Source of the DNA: Hyphomicrobiales bacterium
GTDB lineage: Bacteria > Pseudomonadota > Alphaproteobacteria > Rhizobiales > Beijerinckiaceae
Reading direction: 5' to 3'
DNA length: 64,000 nucleotides
NCBI GenBank assembly: GCA_900466745.1
Contig: UBNE01000018.1
Coordinates: 87,757-151,756 of the forward strand
Part shown: in pieces, positions 34,023-44,896 of the stretch
Layout of the letters: each line of letters starts with the position of its first letter
Position numbering within the stretch: the first letter of the stretch is position 1
Notes under the pieces: generated by a model
Told to the model about the DNA's origin: nothing
Database searches by the model: none
What the model saw: only the letters and a program-made list of their open reading frames with translations
Translations under genes and position numbers: made by a program

Positions 34023-36545
34023 GTGGGGGTCCGCTTGAAGCGCTTGGATGCAAGGGGCGCCGGCTACCTGCTGGCGGCCATCGGCTTCGCCGTGGCGTGG
34101 ATCGTGCTGTGCTGGCCCTGGCTGTCGGGGGCGGTAACGATTCCGTTCGACGCCAAGGCGCATTTCCAGGCGCAGGTCGAGTTCCTGGCCCGGGCGCTGC
34201 ATTCCGGGCAGTCGCCCTTCTGGAACCATAACGTCTTCGCCGGCTCGCCGCAGATCGCGGATCCGCAGTCGCTGATCTTCTCGCCGGCGATCCTGCTGGC
34301 GCTGCTGTCGCCGGCGCCGAGCTTCCGCATGGTCGATGCCTTCGTGCTGCTGCATCTGCTGGCGGCCGGCCTCGCCGTGATGATGTTCTTCCGGGATCGC
34401 GGCTGGCATCCGGCCGGTGGGCTGCTGGCGGCGCTGGTCTTCGCCTTCGGCGCCTCGGCCTCCTGGCGCGTCCAGCATATCGGGCAGATCGAGAGCCTGG
34501 CCTTCTTTGCCATCGCCTTCTGGCTGACGGCGCGCATGCTGCAGCGCCACTCGGCCTGGGCGGGCGTCTTCGCCGGGCTCTCGGCGGGGCTGATGGTGCT
34601 GAAGCCGGACCAGGTCGCGATGCTCGGCGGCTATGTGCTGATCGGCATGGTGGTGGCGCACTGGATTTCGGGCGGCTGGCCGGCCATCCGCGGCTCGCTG
34701 CTGCCGGCCGCGCTGGCGAGCCTCGCCGGGCTTGCGGTGATCGCGATGCCGCTGCTCTGGACCTGGCTGTTCGCCGAGGCGACGACGCGGCCGGAGATCA
34801 GCCTCGGCGTCGCGACCTCGGGCTCGCTCCATCCGGCCTCGCTGCTGACCGCCTTCATCGGCGACCTGTTCGGCGCCAAGGACCCGAAGGTCGAGTTCTG
34901 GGGCCCCTATCTCAACCCGAACTGGGTGAAGGATCTGGCGCTCTCGCAGAACATGGCGCAGGTCTATATGGGCGCGCTGCCGATGCTGCTCCTGATCGCG
35001 CCGGGGCTGACGCGCGGCTGGCTGTGGGACAAGGCGGTCAGGCCGCTGACGCTGCTCTTCCTGTTCATGCTGCTCTATGCGCTGGGGCGCTACACGCCGC
35101 TCTTCGAGGCCGCCTACGACTATCTGCCCGGCGTGAAGATGTTCCGCCGCCCGGCGGATGCGACCTTCCTGATCGGCGCGCTCGGGGCGATCCTCTCCGG
35201 CTATGTGCTGCACCGGATGCTGACGGCCGAGGGCGTCTCCTTCCGCCGCGACCTGGCGATCGGTGGAGCGGCGGTGCTGGCGATCGCGCTCGGCGCCGTG
35301 CTGCTCTCGCGCGGCGAGGGGCATCTCGCCGATGCCTGGAAGCCGGTGGCCATGGCGCTCGGCTGGTTCGGCGCCGCGGCGCTGCTGCTCTTCGTGCTGC
35401 TGCGCTGGCGCGCCGCGCTCGGGCCGGCGGCGGCCGTGGTGCTGGTCGCCGGCGTCGTCGCCTCCGATCTCGGCAGCAACAACGGGCCCAACGAATCGAC
35501 CGCCCTGTCGCCCGAGCTCTACGACGTGCTGCGGCCGAAGACCCACAACCAGACCATCGCGCTGCTCAAGCAGCTCACGGCGCAGCCGGCGGGCTCGCCG
35601 CGCCGCGACCGGGTGGAGCTGCTCGGCATGGGCTTCGAATGGCCGAATGCCGGCATGATCCACGGCTTCGACCACACGCTCGGCTACAATCCCCTGCGGC
35701 TCGAGGACTTCTCGGAAGCGGTCGGCACCGGCGACGGCATCGCCCGCCCGGCGGACCGCAAGTTCACGCCGCTCTTCCCCTCCTATCATTGCCGGCTCGC
35801 GAACCTGCTCGGCCTGCGCTACATCGCCTCGCCCGTGCCGATCGAGCAGGTCGACCGCGCGCTGAAGGAGGGCGACCTCAAGCTGCTGGCGCGGACGAAG
35901 CAGGGCTATGTCTACGAGAACCCGCAGGCCCTGCCGCGCGTGCAGTTCGTCGGCGGCTGGGAGCTGGCCGATTTCGAAAGCATGAAGCTTTCGGGACGCT
36001 GGCCGGACACCGATCCCGCGCAGGCGGTGCTGCTCGACGGCGAGCCGCCGCTCGCCACGCCGGAAGGGCCGGTCGCGGTCGATGCCGAGGTCAAGCTCGC
36101 GAGCTACCGCAACACCGTGGTCGAGATCGAGGTCACCACCCCGGCCGCCGGCTTCGTCGTGCTCAACGATATCTGGCATCCCTGGTGGCGGGCGCAGGTC
36201 GATGGCGTCGAGACCGAGATCCTGCGGGCCAATGTGCTGTTCCGCGCGGTGCAGGTTCCCGCCGGCACGCATAAGGTGACATTCAGCTTCCAGCCGCTGG
36301 CGGGAGCCATCGCCGAGGTCGAGGCGCGGCTCGCGCCGAAGGAGCCGGACGACACGCTGCCGCCGCCGCCTCCCTTCGACGGGAACGAGCCGCAGGTCGT
36401 GACGGGGCCGGGCGAGGAGCCTTTCCTGTCGGGGCTGTCGCCGGCGGTGCGGGATTCGCTGGGCTTCGGCGCGCGGCAGGCCGGTCCGGCCCGCCGCAAG
36501 GCGACCGCCTCGGCCCAGATCTTCGGCGAGGCCGAGGCGCATTGA
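34023..36545 (+). CDS. YfhO-like large membrane protein
   Basis: An 840-residue multi-pass protein of the YfhO/GT-C-like type. The N-terminal half (to about 470) has about 12 hydrophobic helices, beginning GYLLAAIGFAVAWIVLCWPW, with a first periplasmic loop carrying acidic residues (PFDAKAHFQAQVEFL) and QSPFWNHNVFAGSPQ, as in polyprenyl-phosphate-sugar-dependent glycosyltransferases. The C-terminal third is soluble and beta-rich (FVVLNDIWHPWWRAQVDG, the YfhO signature). YfhO of Bacillus glycosylates lipoteichoic acid; targets in Gram-negatives are unknown. A GTG at 34023 is the likely start, as no in-frame ATG precedes the conserved region. Confidence 0.82.
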   Translation: MGVRLKRLDARGAGYLLAAIGFAVAWIVLCWPWLSGAVTIPFDAKAHFQAQVEFLARALHSGQSPFWNHNVFAGSPQIADPQSLIFSPAILLALLSPAPSFRMVDAFVLLHLLAAGLAVMMFFRDRGWHPAGGLLAALVFAFGASASWRVQHIGQIESLAFFAIAFWLTARMLQRHSAWAGVFAGLSAGLMVLKPDQVAMLGGYVLIGMVVAHWISGGWPAIRGSLLPAALASLAGLAVIAMPLLWTWLFAEATTRPEISLGVATSGSLHPASLLTAFIGDLFGAKDPKVEFWGPYLNPNWVKDLALSQNMAQVYMGALPMLLLIAPGLTRGWLWDKAVRPLTLLFLFMLLYALGRYTPLFEAAYDYLPGVKMFRRPADATFLIGALGAILSGYVLHRMLTAEGVSFRRDLAIGGAAVLAIALGAVLLSRGEGHLADAWKPVAMALGWFGAAALLLFVLLRWRAALGPAAAVVLVAGVVASDLGSNNGPNESTALSPELYDVLRPKTHNQTIALLKQLTAQPAGSPRRDRVELLGMGFEWPNAGMIHGFDHTLGYNPLRLEDFSEAVGTGDGIARPADRKFTPLFPSYHCRLANLLGLRYIASPVPIEQVDRALKEGDLKLLARTKQGYVYENPQALPRVQFVGGWELADFESMKLSGRWPDTDPAQAVLLDGEPPLATPEGPVAVDAEVKLASYRNTVVEIEVTTPAAGFVVLNDIWHPWWRAQVDGVETEILRANVLFRAVQVPAGTHKVTFSFQPLAGAIAEVEARLAPKEPDDTLPPPPPFDGNEPQVVTGPGEEPFLSGLSPAVRDSLGFGARQAGPARRKATASAQIFGEAEAH

Positions 36546-36576
36546 CCGCCCGCATGGGCGGCGGTCGCACACCGGC

Positions 36577-38165
<1,589 letters not shown>

Positions 38166-38373
38166 CGTGGCAACTCCGATTCGGGGCGGGGGTTTTCCCT
38201 GCCAGTCTCGCGCGGCGCGGTGAAGCGGGCCGGCAGGCAAAGTCTTGTGTGGCGAGGGAGATAATGCCCGCAATCCGGCGCGATCCGCTTGAGAACGCAC
38301 CTGAAGAGGCATGATTGTCTTGCGCTGGACACATGGAAAAGGCTTGATAGCCTGCCAAACCAAGGAGGTATCC

Positions 38374-38817
38374 ATGGGTCTGTTCAGTTTCATCAAGGAA
38401 GCCGGTGCCAAGATCTTCGGCTCGGGCTCGGCCCAGGCGGCGACGCCCGACGCTCTGCAAAAGGAACTGGCCGGCCACGGCCTGCCTTCCGACGTCAACA
38501 TCCAGATCGACGGCGACAAGGTGAAGGTCTCGGGCAAGGCGGTCTCGACCGAGGAGGCCGAGAAGATCATCCTCGCGCTCGGCAACACCACCGGCGTGGC
38601 GCAGGTCGAGTCCGACCTGATCGTCAACAAGGAGGCGCCGGCCGCCGTGTTCTACACCGTGAAGAAGGGCGACACGCTCTGGAAGATCGCCGAGGAGCAT
38701 TACGGCAAGGGCCAGGGCGCGAAATACACCGAGATCGTCAAGGCCAACACGCCGCCGGTCAAGAATCCCGACCTGATCCAGCCGGGCTGGGTGCTGCGCA
38801 TCCCGCCGCTGGGCTGA
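38374..38817 (+). CDS. BON and LysM domain protein (LysM/Kbp-like)
   Basis: A 147-residue protein. The BON domain (about 30-85) includes LQKELAGHGLPSDVNIQIDGDKVKVSGKA. The LysM domain (about 95-145) reads FYTVKKGDTLWKIAEEHYG, ending in LIQPGWVLRIP. This order matches E. coli Kbp (YgaU), a soluble potassium-binding protein, rather than peptidoglycan hydrolases. No signal peptide is seen; it starts MGLFSFIKEAGAKIFG. AAGGAGG lies 6 nt before the ATG, an excellent ribosome site. It may respond to potassium or osmotic conditions, which is family-based inference. Confidence 0.88.
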   Translation: MGLFSFIKEAGAKIFGSGSAQAATPDALQKELAGHGLPSDVNIQIDGDKVKVSGKAVSTEEAEKIILALGNTTGVAQVESDLIVNKEAPAAVFYTVKKGDTLWKIAEEHYGKGQGAKYTEIVKANTPPVKNPDLIQPGWVLRIPPLG

Positions 38818-38990
38818 ACGCGCCGCCGGCGCGGGCCCGCCCTGGCGAGCGCGGCGCCGGTCCGAGAGCGCCGCTGCTCCGCTGCCCGCCGGCTGCCCCG
38901 GGATCATGCCCCGGGCGGCGCGGCGGGCATTGGCGTTTCGCTGCGACGGCCCTATCTCCGCCTCCGGCCGCAGCGAAGGAGCGATCCGCC

Positions 38991-39308
38991 ATGACCATGC
39001 ACGACCTCGATATCGACGACCTCAAGGCCGGGCTGGCCGACGGCTCGATCCTGCTCGTCGACGTGCGCGAGCCGCATGAATTCGCGGCCGGTCATATTCC
39101 CGGCGCCGTCTCGCTGCCGCTGTCCCGGTTCGATCCGGCGGAGCTGCCGAGCGCGCCGGGCAAGCGCGTGGTCTTTTCCTGCGCCGCGGGCGTCCGCTCG
39201 CGGCACGCGCTCGCCTTCGCGCAATCGGCCGGGCTCGACATCGACAGCCATTATGCCGGCGGCTTCAGGGACTGGGCGATGCGCGGCGAGCCGATTTCAC
39301 ACGACTGA
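38991..39308 (+). CDS. Rhodanese-like domain protein
   Basis: A 105-residue single-domain rhodanese (sulfurtransferase fold), cytosolic. The N-terminal motif LLVDVREPHEFAAGHIPGAVSLPLSRF is canonical, and the active-site loop is SCAAGVRSRHAL with the persulfide Cys at residue 64. It ends in GGFRDWAMRGEPI, typical of GlpE-like proteins. It lies 173 bp after the LysM gene and 52 bp before the DUF3829 gene. Sulfur donor and acceptor are unknown. Confidence 0.92.
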   Translation: MTMHDLDIDDLKAGLADGSILLVDVREPHEFAAGHIPGAVSLPLSRFDPAELPSAPGKRVVFSCAAGVRSRHALAFAQSAGLDIDSHYAGGFRDWAMRGEPISHD

Positions 39309-39360
39309 TCCGAGGGTTGCCGCCGTCGCGGCGGGCCCGTTCAAGACCAAGGTTATTGTC

Positions 39361-40317
39361 ATGTCCATTCGTACGCTTCTTTGCAGCACCGCCTGCGCCC
39401 TGGTTCTCGCGGCCGCGCTGCCGGTCGCGGCGCCGGCGCAGGGCGTCCCGGCCCAGGGGGCCGCTTCCGCGCCCGCCGGCGAGGCCGAATTGCAGGCCGC
39501 CATCACCAAGTCGAACGCCTATACCGCGCTGATGAACCGTACGCTGCGGGCGATCCAGTCCTGGGAGCGCTATGCGAGCTGGGTCGACATGAAGAAGGGG
39601 CCGACCGGCAAGGAGCGCTACATCTCCTACGGGCTCTACAGCCTCTATGACGTCACCGGCGAGATCAGGAAGGCCGAGGAGGCCGCGGCGCGCGAGCCCA
39701 AGCTGCCCGAGATCGACGCGGCGATGCTGGCCTATATCAAGGCCTATCAGGAGCTGGCGCCGCTGATCACCCGGGCCGAACGCTATTACAACCGCAAGGA
39801 TTACCGCGACGACAATCTCGCCGAGGGCAAGGCGCTGCACGAGCAGATGGTGCCGGCGGCCAAGGCCTTCCTCGAGCAGCGCGCCCGGGTCGACGCGATG
39901 ATGCGCGTCTACAAGACGGCGCTCGATGCGCAGGAGCTGGCGGCGATCGAGCAGCGCGAGGGCAAGTCGGTGCGCTGGGTGGTCCGCAACGTCATGATCA
40001 ATGCGCGCGCGGTGATCGACCTGATGCCGACCAACGAGAAGCCGATCGTCGATCTCAAGGCCTTCGATGCCGCCGTCGCCGGCTATGCCAGGGCGATCCG
40101 CGAAATGGACGATTTCAAGGACAAGAATCCGGGCAAGTCGCTGTTCATGGACAGCCAGGCGAGCTCCTGGCTCGGCAAGCTGCGCGACTTCTCGGAGAAG
40201 CTCGCCAAGAGCAAGGGCGACGTCCGCCGCGGCGCCGCCAACGACGCCAACTGGATCGTCAACAACTACAACACGATGATCACCCTCTCGGAGACCGCGG
40301 TCAGCTTCCCCCGATAG
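39361..40317 (+). CDS. DUF3829 (YiiG-like) exported protein
   Basis: A 318-residue protein with a Sec signal peptide (MSIRTLLCSTACALVLAAAL, cleaved near residue 26 after APA). The mature domain is all-helical and highly charged, with ITKSNAYTALMNRTLRAIQSWERYASW at the start and an NNYNTMI stretch at the end, consistent with the DUF3829/YiiG family of periplasmic or lipoprotein-like proteins. There is no lipobox here. Function unknown; helices rich in Lys/Glu could form a coiled-coil bundle. A terminator-like stem follows 14 bp after the stop. Confidence 0.75.
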   Translation: MSIRTLLCSTACALVLAAALPVAAPAQGVPAQGAASAPAGEAELQAAITKSNAYTALMNRTLRAIQSWERYASWVDMKKGPTGKERYISYGLYSLYDVTGEIRKAEEAAAREPKLPEIDAAMLAYIKAYQELAPLITRAERYYNRKDYRDDNLAEGKALHEQMVPAAKAFLEQRARVDAMMRVYKTALDAQELAAIEQREGKSVRWVVRNVMINARAVIDLMPTNEKPIVDLKAFDAAVAGYARAIREMDDFKDKNPGKSLFMDSQASSWLGKLRDFSEKLAKSKGDVRRGAANDANWIVNNYNTMITLSETAVSFPR

Positions 40318-40330
40318 AGCGAAGGGCGCG

Positions 40331-40355
40331 GCCCCGGCGCATGGCGCGCCGGGGC
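40331..40355 (+). terminator. GC-rich hairpin after DUF3829 gene
   Basis: GCCCCGGCGC (40331-40340) pairs perfectly with GCGCCGGGGC (40346-40355) around ATGGC, a 10-bp stem 14 bp after the stop. No T-run follows, so it is either a terminator of the T-poor kind or a stabilising stem. Confidence 0.5.
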
Positions 40356-40412
40356 TGACATGGGCGCGTTTCTGTTCCAGTCTTTCATGAGACCTAACTG
40401 AGGATATGCCTC

Positions 40413-42722
40413 ATGCGTCCCATGAAATTCGGATTCGGCCAGCCGGTGCGGCGGGTCGAGGATCTGCGCCTGACCACCGGCACCGGCCGCTATACCGACG
40501 ACATTGCAGCCGAGGGCGCGCTGCACGCCTATGTGCTGCGCTCGCCATACGCCCATGCCCGCTTCGCCATCCGCGACAAGCAAGCCGCCCGCGGGATGAA
40601 GGGCGTCAAGCTCGTCCTGACCGGGGAGGACGTCGCCCATTACGGCGACCTGCCCTGCAAGGGGCATATCGAGACGGTCTCGGGCGGGATGTCTCAGTCG
40701 CTGCCCGTGCCGGTGCTGCCGCGCGACACCGTGCGCCATGTCGGAGAGGCGGTCGCCTTCATCGTCGCCGAGACGCTGGCGCAGGCCCGCGACGCGGCCG
40801 AGGCGATCGCGATCGACTGGGAGCCGCTGCCGGCGGTGACCGGCATCGCGGAAGCGCTGGCCGAGGGCGCGCCGCAGATCTGGCCGGACCGGCCGGGCAA
40901 TGTCGCCTTCGAGGCGGAGCAGGGCGACCGCGAAAAGACCGAGAAGGCCTTCGCCAAGGCGGCGCGCACCGTCTCGCTCACCGTCGTCAACAACCGGCTC
41001 GCCTCCAACTACATGGAGACGCGCGCCTGCATCGCCGATTACGACAAGGCCGAGAAGCGCTGGACGCTGACGCTGGGCAGCCAGGGCAGCCACGGCATGC
41101 GCGACCTGATCGCGAGCTATGTGCTCAAGGTCGATCCCAGGCGCATCCGCGTGGTGACGCCGGATGTCGGCGGCGGCTTCGGCACCAAGATCTTCCTCTA
41201 TCGCGAATATCCGCTGGCGATGATCGCCGCGGAGAAGCTCAAGCGCCCGGTGCGCTGGGTCGCGGACCGCAACGAGCATTTCCTCGCCGACACCCATGGC
41301 CGCGCCAATCTCGCCACGGCGACGATGGCGCTCGATGCGCGGGGCAGGTTCATCGGACTCAAGGTCGATCTCTGCGCCGAGATGGGGGCGTGGCTCTCGC
41401 AATACGGGCCCTTCATCCCCTGGGTCGGCACGACGATGACGCCCGGCTGCTACAACATCCCGGCGGTGCATGTGCTGTTCCGCGGGGTGCTGACCAACAC
41501 GACACCGGTCGACGCCTATCGCGGTGCCGGGCGGCCGGAGGCGGCCTATCTGATCGAGCGGCTGGTCGACGCCGTCGCCCGCGAGACCGGCAAGTCGCCC
41601 GATGCGGTGAGGGCGCAGAATTTCGTCAAGCCCTCGCAGATGCCGCACAGGACCGAGACCGGCCCGGTCTATGATTCCGGCGAGTTCGAGGGCCATATGC
41701 GCCGCGCCATGGAGGTGGCCGACTGGAAGGGCTTCAAGGCCCGCGCCGCGGCTTCGAAGAAGGCGGGCAGGATCCGCGGCATCGGCATGTCCTGCTATAT
41801 CGAGGCCTGCGGCGGCGGCGGGCCGGAAAGCTCGACCGTGATCCTGGAGAAGGACGGCACCGTCACGGTGCTGATCGGCACCCAGTCGAACGGGCAGGGG
41901 CATGAGACGGCCTATTCGCAGCTCGTCTCGCAGCATCTCGACATTTCGATGGACCGGATCCGCGTGGTGCAGGGCGATACCGACCGGGTCGAGACCGGCT
42001 CCGGCACCGGCGGCTCGCGCTCGATCCCCGTCGGCGGAGCGGCGCTGGACAAGGCGACCGAGATCCTCACCGACAACCTCAAGCAGCTCGCTTCCGAGAA
42101 GCTGGAGGCGGCCGTCGGGGACCTCGAGATCGCCAGCGGCGCGGTCCGTGTCGTCGGCACCGACAAGGCGCTCGACCTCGCGGAGATCGCGGTGCTGCCG
42201 GGCGCGACGCCGCAGATGCTCAAGGTGCATCAGAGCTGGACGCCGCCGGAGGCGACCTATCCGAACGGCACCCATGTCTGCGAGCTGGAGATCGACCCCG
42301 GTACCGGCCACACCGAGATCCTCAACTATGTCGTGGTCGACGATTTCGGCGTGACGCTCAATCCGCTGATGCTGCAGGGCCAGGTGCATGGCGGCGCGGT
42401 GCAGGGCATCGGCCAGGCGCTGATGGAGGAGATCCGCTTCGATGCCGACGGGCAGATGCTGACCGCGACCTTCATGGACTACGCCATGCCGCGTGCGATC
42501 GACGTGCCGAACTTCCATTTCGAGACCCGCAATGTGCGCTGCCTCACCAATGCGATCGGCGTGAAGGGGGCGGGCGAGGCGGGGGCGATCGGCGCCTGTC
42601 CGGCGGTGATGAACGCCATGGTCGACGCGCTCGACCGGGCCGCCGGCATCAAGGCGATCGACATGCCGGCGACGCCGGTGAAGGTGTTCAACGCGCTGAA
42701 GGAGGCGGGCTACCGGCTCTGA
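40413..42722 (+). CDS. Molybdopterin-binding subunit of xanthine dehydrogenase/aldehyde oxidase family
   Basis: A 769-residue large subunit of a molybdenum hydroxylase (CoxL/XdhB-type, form II-like). N-terminal domain: GQPVRRVEDLRLTTGTGRYTDDI. The Mo-cofactor part includes VGGGFGTKIFLYREY near 250, AYRGAGRPEAAYLIERLVD near 368, GTQSNGQGHETAYSQLVS near 490, and the catalytic Glu near residue 720 in VKGAGEAGAIGACP. The loop AYRGAGRPE lacks the CSFR motif of true CO dehydrogenase, so aldehyde, xanthine or another heterocycle is the likely substrate. The FAD and 2Fe-2S partner subunits are not in this window. Cytochrome c genes follow. GAGGA lies 9 nt before the ATG. Confidence 0.88.
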   Translation: MRPMKFGFGQPVRRVEDLRLTTGTGRYTDDIAAEGALHAYVLRSPYAHARFAIRDKQAARGMKGVKLVLTGEDVAHYGDLPCKGHIETVSGGMSQSLPVPVLPRDTVRHVGEAVAFIVAETLAQARDAAEAIAIDWEPLPAVTGIAEALAEGAPQIWPDRPGNVAFEAEQGDREKTEKAFAKAARTVSLTVVNNRLASNYMETRACIADYDKAEKRWTLTLGSQGSHGMRDLIASYVLKVDPRRIRVVTPDVGGGFGTKIFLYREYPLAMIAAEKLKRPVRWVADRNEHFLADTHGRANLATATMALDARGRFIGLKVDLCAEMGAWLSQYGPFIPWVGTTMTPGCYNIPAVHVLFRGVLTNTTPVDAYRGAGRPEAAYLIERLVDAVARETGKSPDAVRAQNFVKPSQMPHRTETGPVYDSGEFEGHMRRAMEVADWKGFKARAAASKKAGRIRGIGMSCYIEACGGGGPESSTVILEKDGTVTVLIGTQSNGQGHETAYSQLVSQHLDISMDRIRVVQGDTDRVETGSGTGGSRSIPVGGAALDKATEILTDNLKQLASEKLEAAVGDLEIASGAVRVVGTDKALDLAEIAVLPGATPQMLKVHQSWTPPEATYPNGTHVCELEIDPGTGHTEILNYVVVDDFGVTLNPLMLQGQVHGGAVQGIGQALMEEIRFDADGQMLTATFMDYAMPRAIDVPNFHFETRNVRCLTNAIGVKGAGEAGAIGACPAVMNAMVDALDRAAGIKAIDMPATPVKVFNALKEAGYRL

Positions 42723-42855
42723 GGCGGGTGTGGATTACGCCGGTCCGCTGCGCCGCTCACGCAAAAGCGACTTGGCTCCGCCGCGATCATCGTTTGATCT
42801 GGAAGCGTTCAAAACGGCGCCGCCCCGGCGGCGCCACGCTTCGAAGGGGAACTGA

Positions 42856-43287
42856 ATGATCCGCACCGCTTTCGTGCTCGCCGGCCTCGGGCTCGGCCTC
42901 GCCGCCACCATGGCCCAGGCCGATCCGATCGCCGAACGCCAGCAGTTGATGAAGGGGGTGGGCCGGGCGACGCGCGAGGGGGCGGCCATGGCGAAGGGCG
43001 ACGCCGCCTTCGACGCGGCCAAGGCGCAGGGCATCTTCAAGACCTATGCCGATGCGGCGAAGACGATGCCGACGCTGTTTCCCGAGACCTCCAGGACCGG
43101 CGGCGAGACCACGGCCGCGCCGAAGATCTGGGAGGACCAGGCCGGCTTCAAGGCCGCCTTCGCCAAATTCGAGGCCGATGCGGGCGCCGGCGCGGGCGTG
43201 ACCGATCTCGCCGGCTTCCGTGCCGCCTTCGGGGCCGCGACGAAGAATTGCGGCGCCTGCCACGAGGTCTACCGGGTCAAGAGGTGA
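42856..43287 (+). CDS. Cytochrome c' family protein (class II)
   Basis: A 143-residue periplasmic heme protein. The signal peptide MIRTAFVLAGLGLGLAATMAQA is cleaved near residue 22. The mature chain is a helical bundle typical of cytochrome c': ADPIAERQQLMKGVGRATRE at the start and the heme motif CGACH at residues 132-136, close to the C-terminus, in NCGACHEVYRVKR. Family members bind NO or serve in electron transfer. It follows the molybdenum-hydroxylase subunit gene by 133 bp and has its own strong terminator. Confidence 0.92.
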   Translation: MIRTAFVLAGLGLGLAATMAQADPIAERQQLMKGVGRATREGAAMAKGDAAFDAAKAQGIFKTYADAAKTMPTLFPETSRTGGETTAAPKIWEDQAGFKAAFAKFEADAGAGAGVTDLAGFRAAFGAATKNCGACHEVYRVKR

Positions 43288-43311
43288 AGGCCCGCAGGAG
43301 GCCTTCGGAAC

Positions 43312-43343
43312 AGCGGGCGCCAGAGATGGCCGCCCGCTTTTTT
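43312..43343 (+). terminator. Rho-independent terminator after cytochrome c' gene
   Basis: AGCGGGCG (43312-43319) is the exact complement of CGCCCGCT (43331-43338), extended inside by GCC/GGC pairing, and is followed directly by six T (43338-43343). This is the clearest intrinsic terminator in the window and separates the cytochrome c' gene from the diheme cytochrome gene. Confidence 0.88.
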
Positions 43344-43497
43344 CGCATGCGAGGGAGCCTTTCGCGCTTTCGAGGCGTTTGAAGCAGGCTCGCCGCGCCC
43401 CGCGAGGCGCGGCCTATTCTGGAATTGTTGCAGCGAAAGGGTTGCCGGCGATCGGCTCCGCCGTCCAATCTGTCGATTGCGCCTGATGGAGACAACG

Positions 43498-44436
43498 ATG
43501 CTGCTGCTGCGCCGCCTTCTGGTCACGCTCGTCCTGCTGGCGGCCGTCGCGCTGGGCGGCTTCTACCTGCTGACGGATCCCCGCCTGGTCTCGCCGGCTC
43601 CCGAGGTCGGGGCGCTGCCGGCTCCCGATATCGAGAACGGCAAGGTGCTGTTCGCGGCGGGCGGCTGCGCCTCCTGCCATGCCACGCCGGGGCAGGACGA
43701 CCGCACGCGGCTCGGCGGCGGGCTGGCGCTGGCCTCGGCCTTCGGCACCTTCCACGCGCCCAACATCTCGCCGCATACGCGCGACGGCATCGGCAACTGG
43801 GGCATCCAGGATTTCGTCGATGCGATGGCGGCCGGCGTCGGCCGGCAGGGCGAGCATCTCTATCCGGCCTTTCCCTATACCTCCTACCGGCTGATGCCGC
43901 CCAAGGCATTGGCCGATCTTTTCGCCTATATCCGCACCCTGCCGCCGGTCGAGGGCCGGGCGCCGGCGCATGAGCTGCGCTTCCCCTTCAACATCCGGCG
44001 GCTGGTCGGCGGCTGGAAGCTGCTGTTCTTCGAGGGCGGCTCCTTCCGCCCGGACCCGGCGAGGAGCGAGGCCTGGAACCGCGGCGCCTATCTCGTCAAC
44101 GGACCCGGCCATTGCGCCGAATGTCACTCCAGCCGCAACGGCTTCGGCGCGATCGTGCCGGCGACGCGCTTCGCCGGCGGGCCCGACCCGGAGGGCAAGG
44201 GCTTCGTCCCCAACATCACGCAGGACGAGGCGGACGGGCTCGGCAAATGGTCGAAGGAGGAGATCGCGGAGCTGCTGAAGACCGGCTTCACGCCGAGCTT
44301 CGACAGCGTCGGCGGCCCGATGGCGGAGGTGGTGCGCAATATGGCGCAGCTTTCCGATGCCGATCGGGCGGCGATGGCGGAATATCTGAAGTCCCTGCCG
44401 GCGGTCGCGACTCCGCCGCGGCCTCAGGCGAAGTAG
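43498..44436 (+). CDS. Diheme cytochrome c (membrane-anchored)
   Basis: A 312-residue protein anchored by an N-terminal helix (LLVTLVLLAAVALGGFYLL) with the rest in the periplasm. Two c-type heme motifs: CASCH near residues 57-61 and CAECH near 206-210, one in each of two cytochrome domains. Sixth-ligand candidates are Met in RLMPPKALADL and in the C-terminal FDSVGGPMAEVVRNM. This resembles the cytochrome subunit of alcohol or aldehyde dehydrogenases (AdhB-like, but with two hemes, not three). The ATG at 43498 has GGAG 6 nt upstream; two in-frame earlier starts exist. It may accept electrons from the molybdenum hydroxylase upstream, which is inference. Confidence 0.88.
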   Translation: MLLLRRLLVTLVLLAAVALGGFYLLTDPRLVSPAPEVGALPAPDIENGKVLFAAGGCASCHATPGQDDRTRLGGGLALASAFGTFHAPNISPHTRDGIGNWGIQDFVDAMAAGVGRQGEHLYPAFPYTSYRLMPPKALADLFAYIRTLPPVEGRAPAHELRFPFNIRRLVGGWKLLFFEGGSFRPDPARSEAWNRGAYLVNGPGHCAECHSSRNGFGAIVPATRFAGGPDPEGKGFVPNITQDEADGLGKWSKEEIAELLKTGFTPSFDSVGGPMAEVVRNMAQLSDADRAAMAEYLKSLPAVATPPRPQAK

Positions 44437-44466
44437 CGGTCGCGGAAGCCGTGGCCTGTTCCGCGG

Positions 44467-44871
44467 TTACGCGCGTGACCCGGCATATTGCGCGTCGGTG
44501 ACGTGCTCCAGCCACTCGACGGCCGAGCCGTTCAGCTTCTCCTGAAGGGCGATATGGCTCATCGCTGTGGTCGCCGTGGCGCCGTGCCAGTGCTTTTCGC
44601 CGGGTGGGAACCAGACGACGTCGCCCGCCCGGATCTCCTCGACCGGCCCGCCTTCGCGCTGGGCCCAGCCGCAGCCGGCCGTGACGATCAGGGTCTGGCC
44701 GAGCGGGTGGGTATGCCAGGCGGTGCGGGCGCCGGGCTCGAAGGTGACGAGCGCCGTGGCGATCCGCGCCGGTTCCGGCGGGTTGAACAGCGGGTCGATG
44801 CGGACCGGGCCGGTGAAGTATGCGGCCGGGCCCGGGCCCGAGGGCTGGGTGCCGATGCGGCGGATCTCCAT
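44467..44871 (-). CDS. Cupin domain protein
   Basis: A 134-residue single-domain cupin. Metal ligands in cupin motif 1 are visible in [19 protein letters not shown] (the two His and a Gln), and motif 2 is [19 protein letters not shown] (the final His). The overall sequence is close to the bacterial cupins annotated as carboxymuconolactone decarboxylase-like or mandelonitrile lyase-like proteins (RRxGxQPSxxGPxxYFTGxVRIDPLF), so the enzyme activity is uncertain. It lies 25 bp downstream of the XRE-cupin regulator gene on the same strand and may be controlled by it. Confidence 0.85.
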   Translation of the reverse strand: MEIRRIGTQPSGPGPAAYFTGPVRIDPLFNPPEPARIATALVTFEPGARTAWHTHPLGQTLIVTAGCGWAQREGGPVEEIRAGDVVWFPPGEKHWHGATATTAMSHIALQEKLNGSAVEWLEHVTDAQYAGSRA

Positions 44872-44896
44872 GGCTTCGCCTCCGCTTTCGGCCGGG

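Noticed and set aside
33945..36572. An 875-codon minus-strand frame opposite the YfhO-like gene
   Set aside because: Low-complexity Arg/Gln/Asp composition without motifs; typical shadow of a GC-rich gene. The plus-strand protein has clear membrane helices and a family signature.
40266..42518. A 750-codon minus-strand frame opposite the molybdenum hydroxylase gene
   Set aside because: No family motif, strongly biased composition; the opposite strand has the complete GEAG and AYRGAGRPE motifs.
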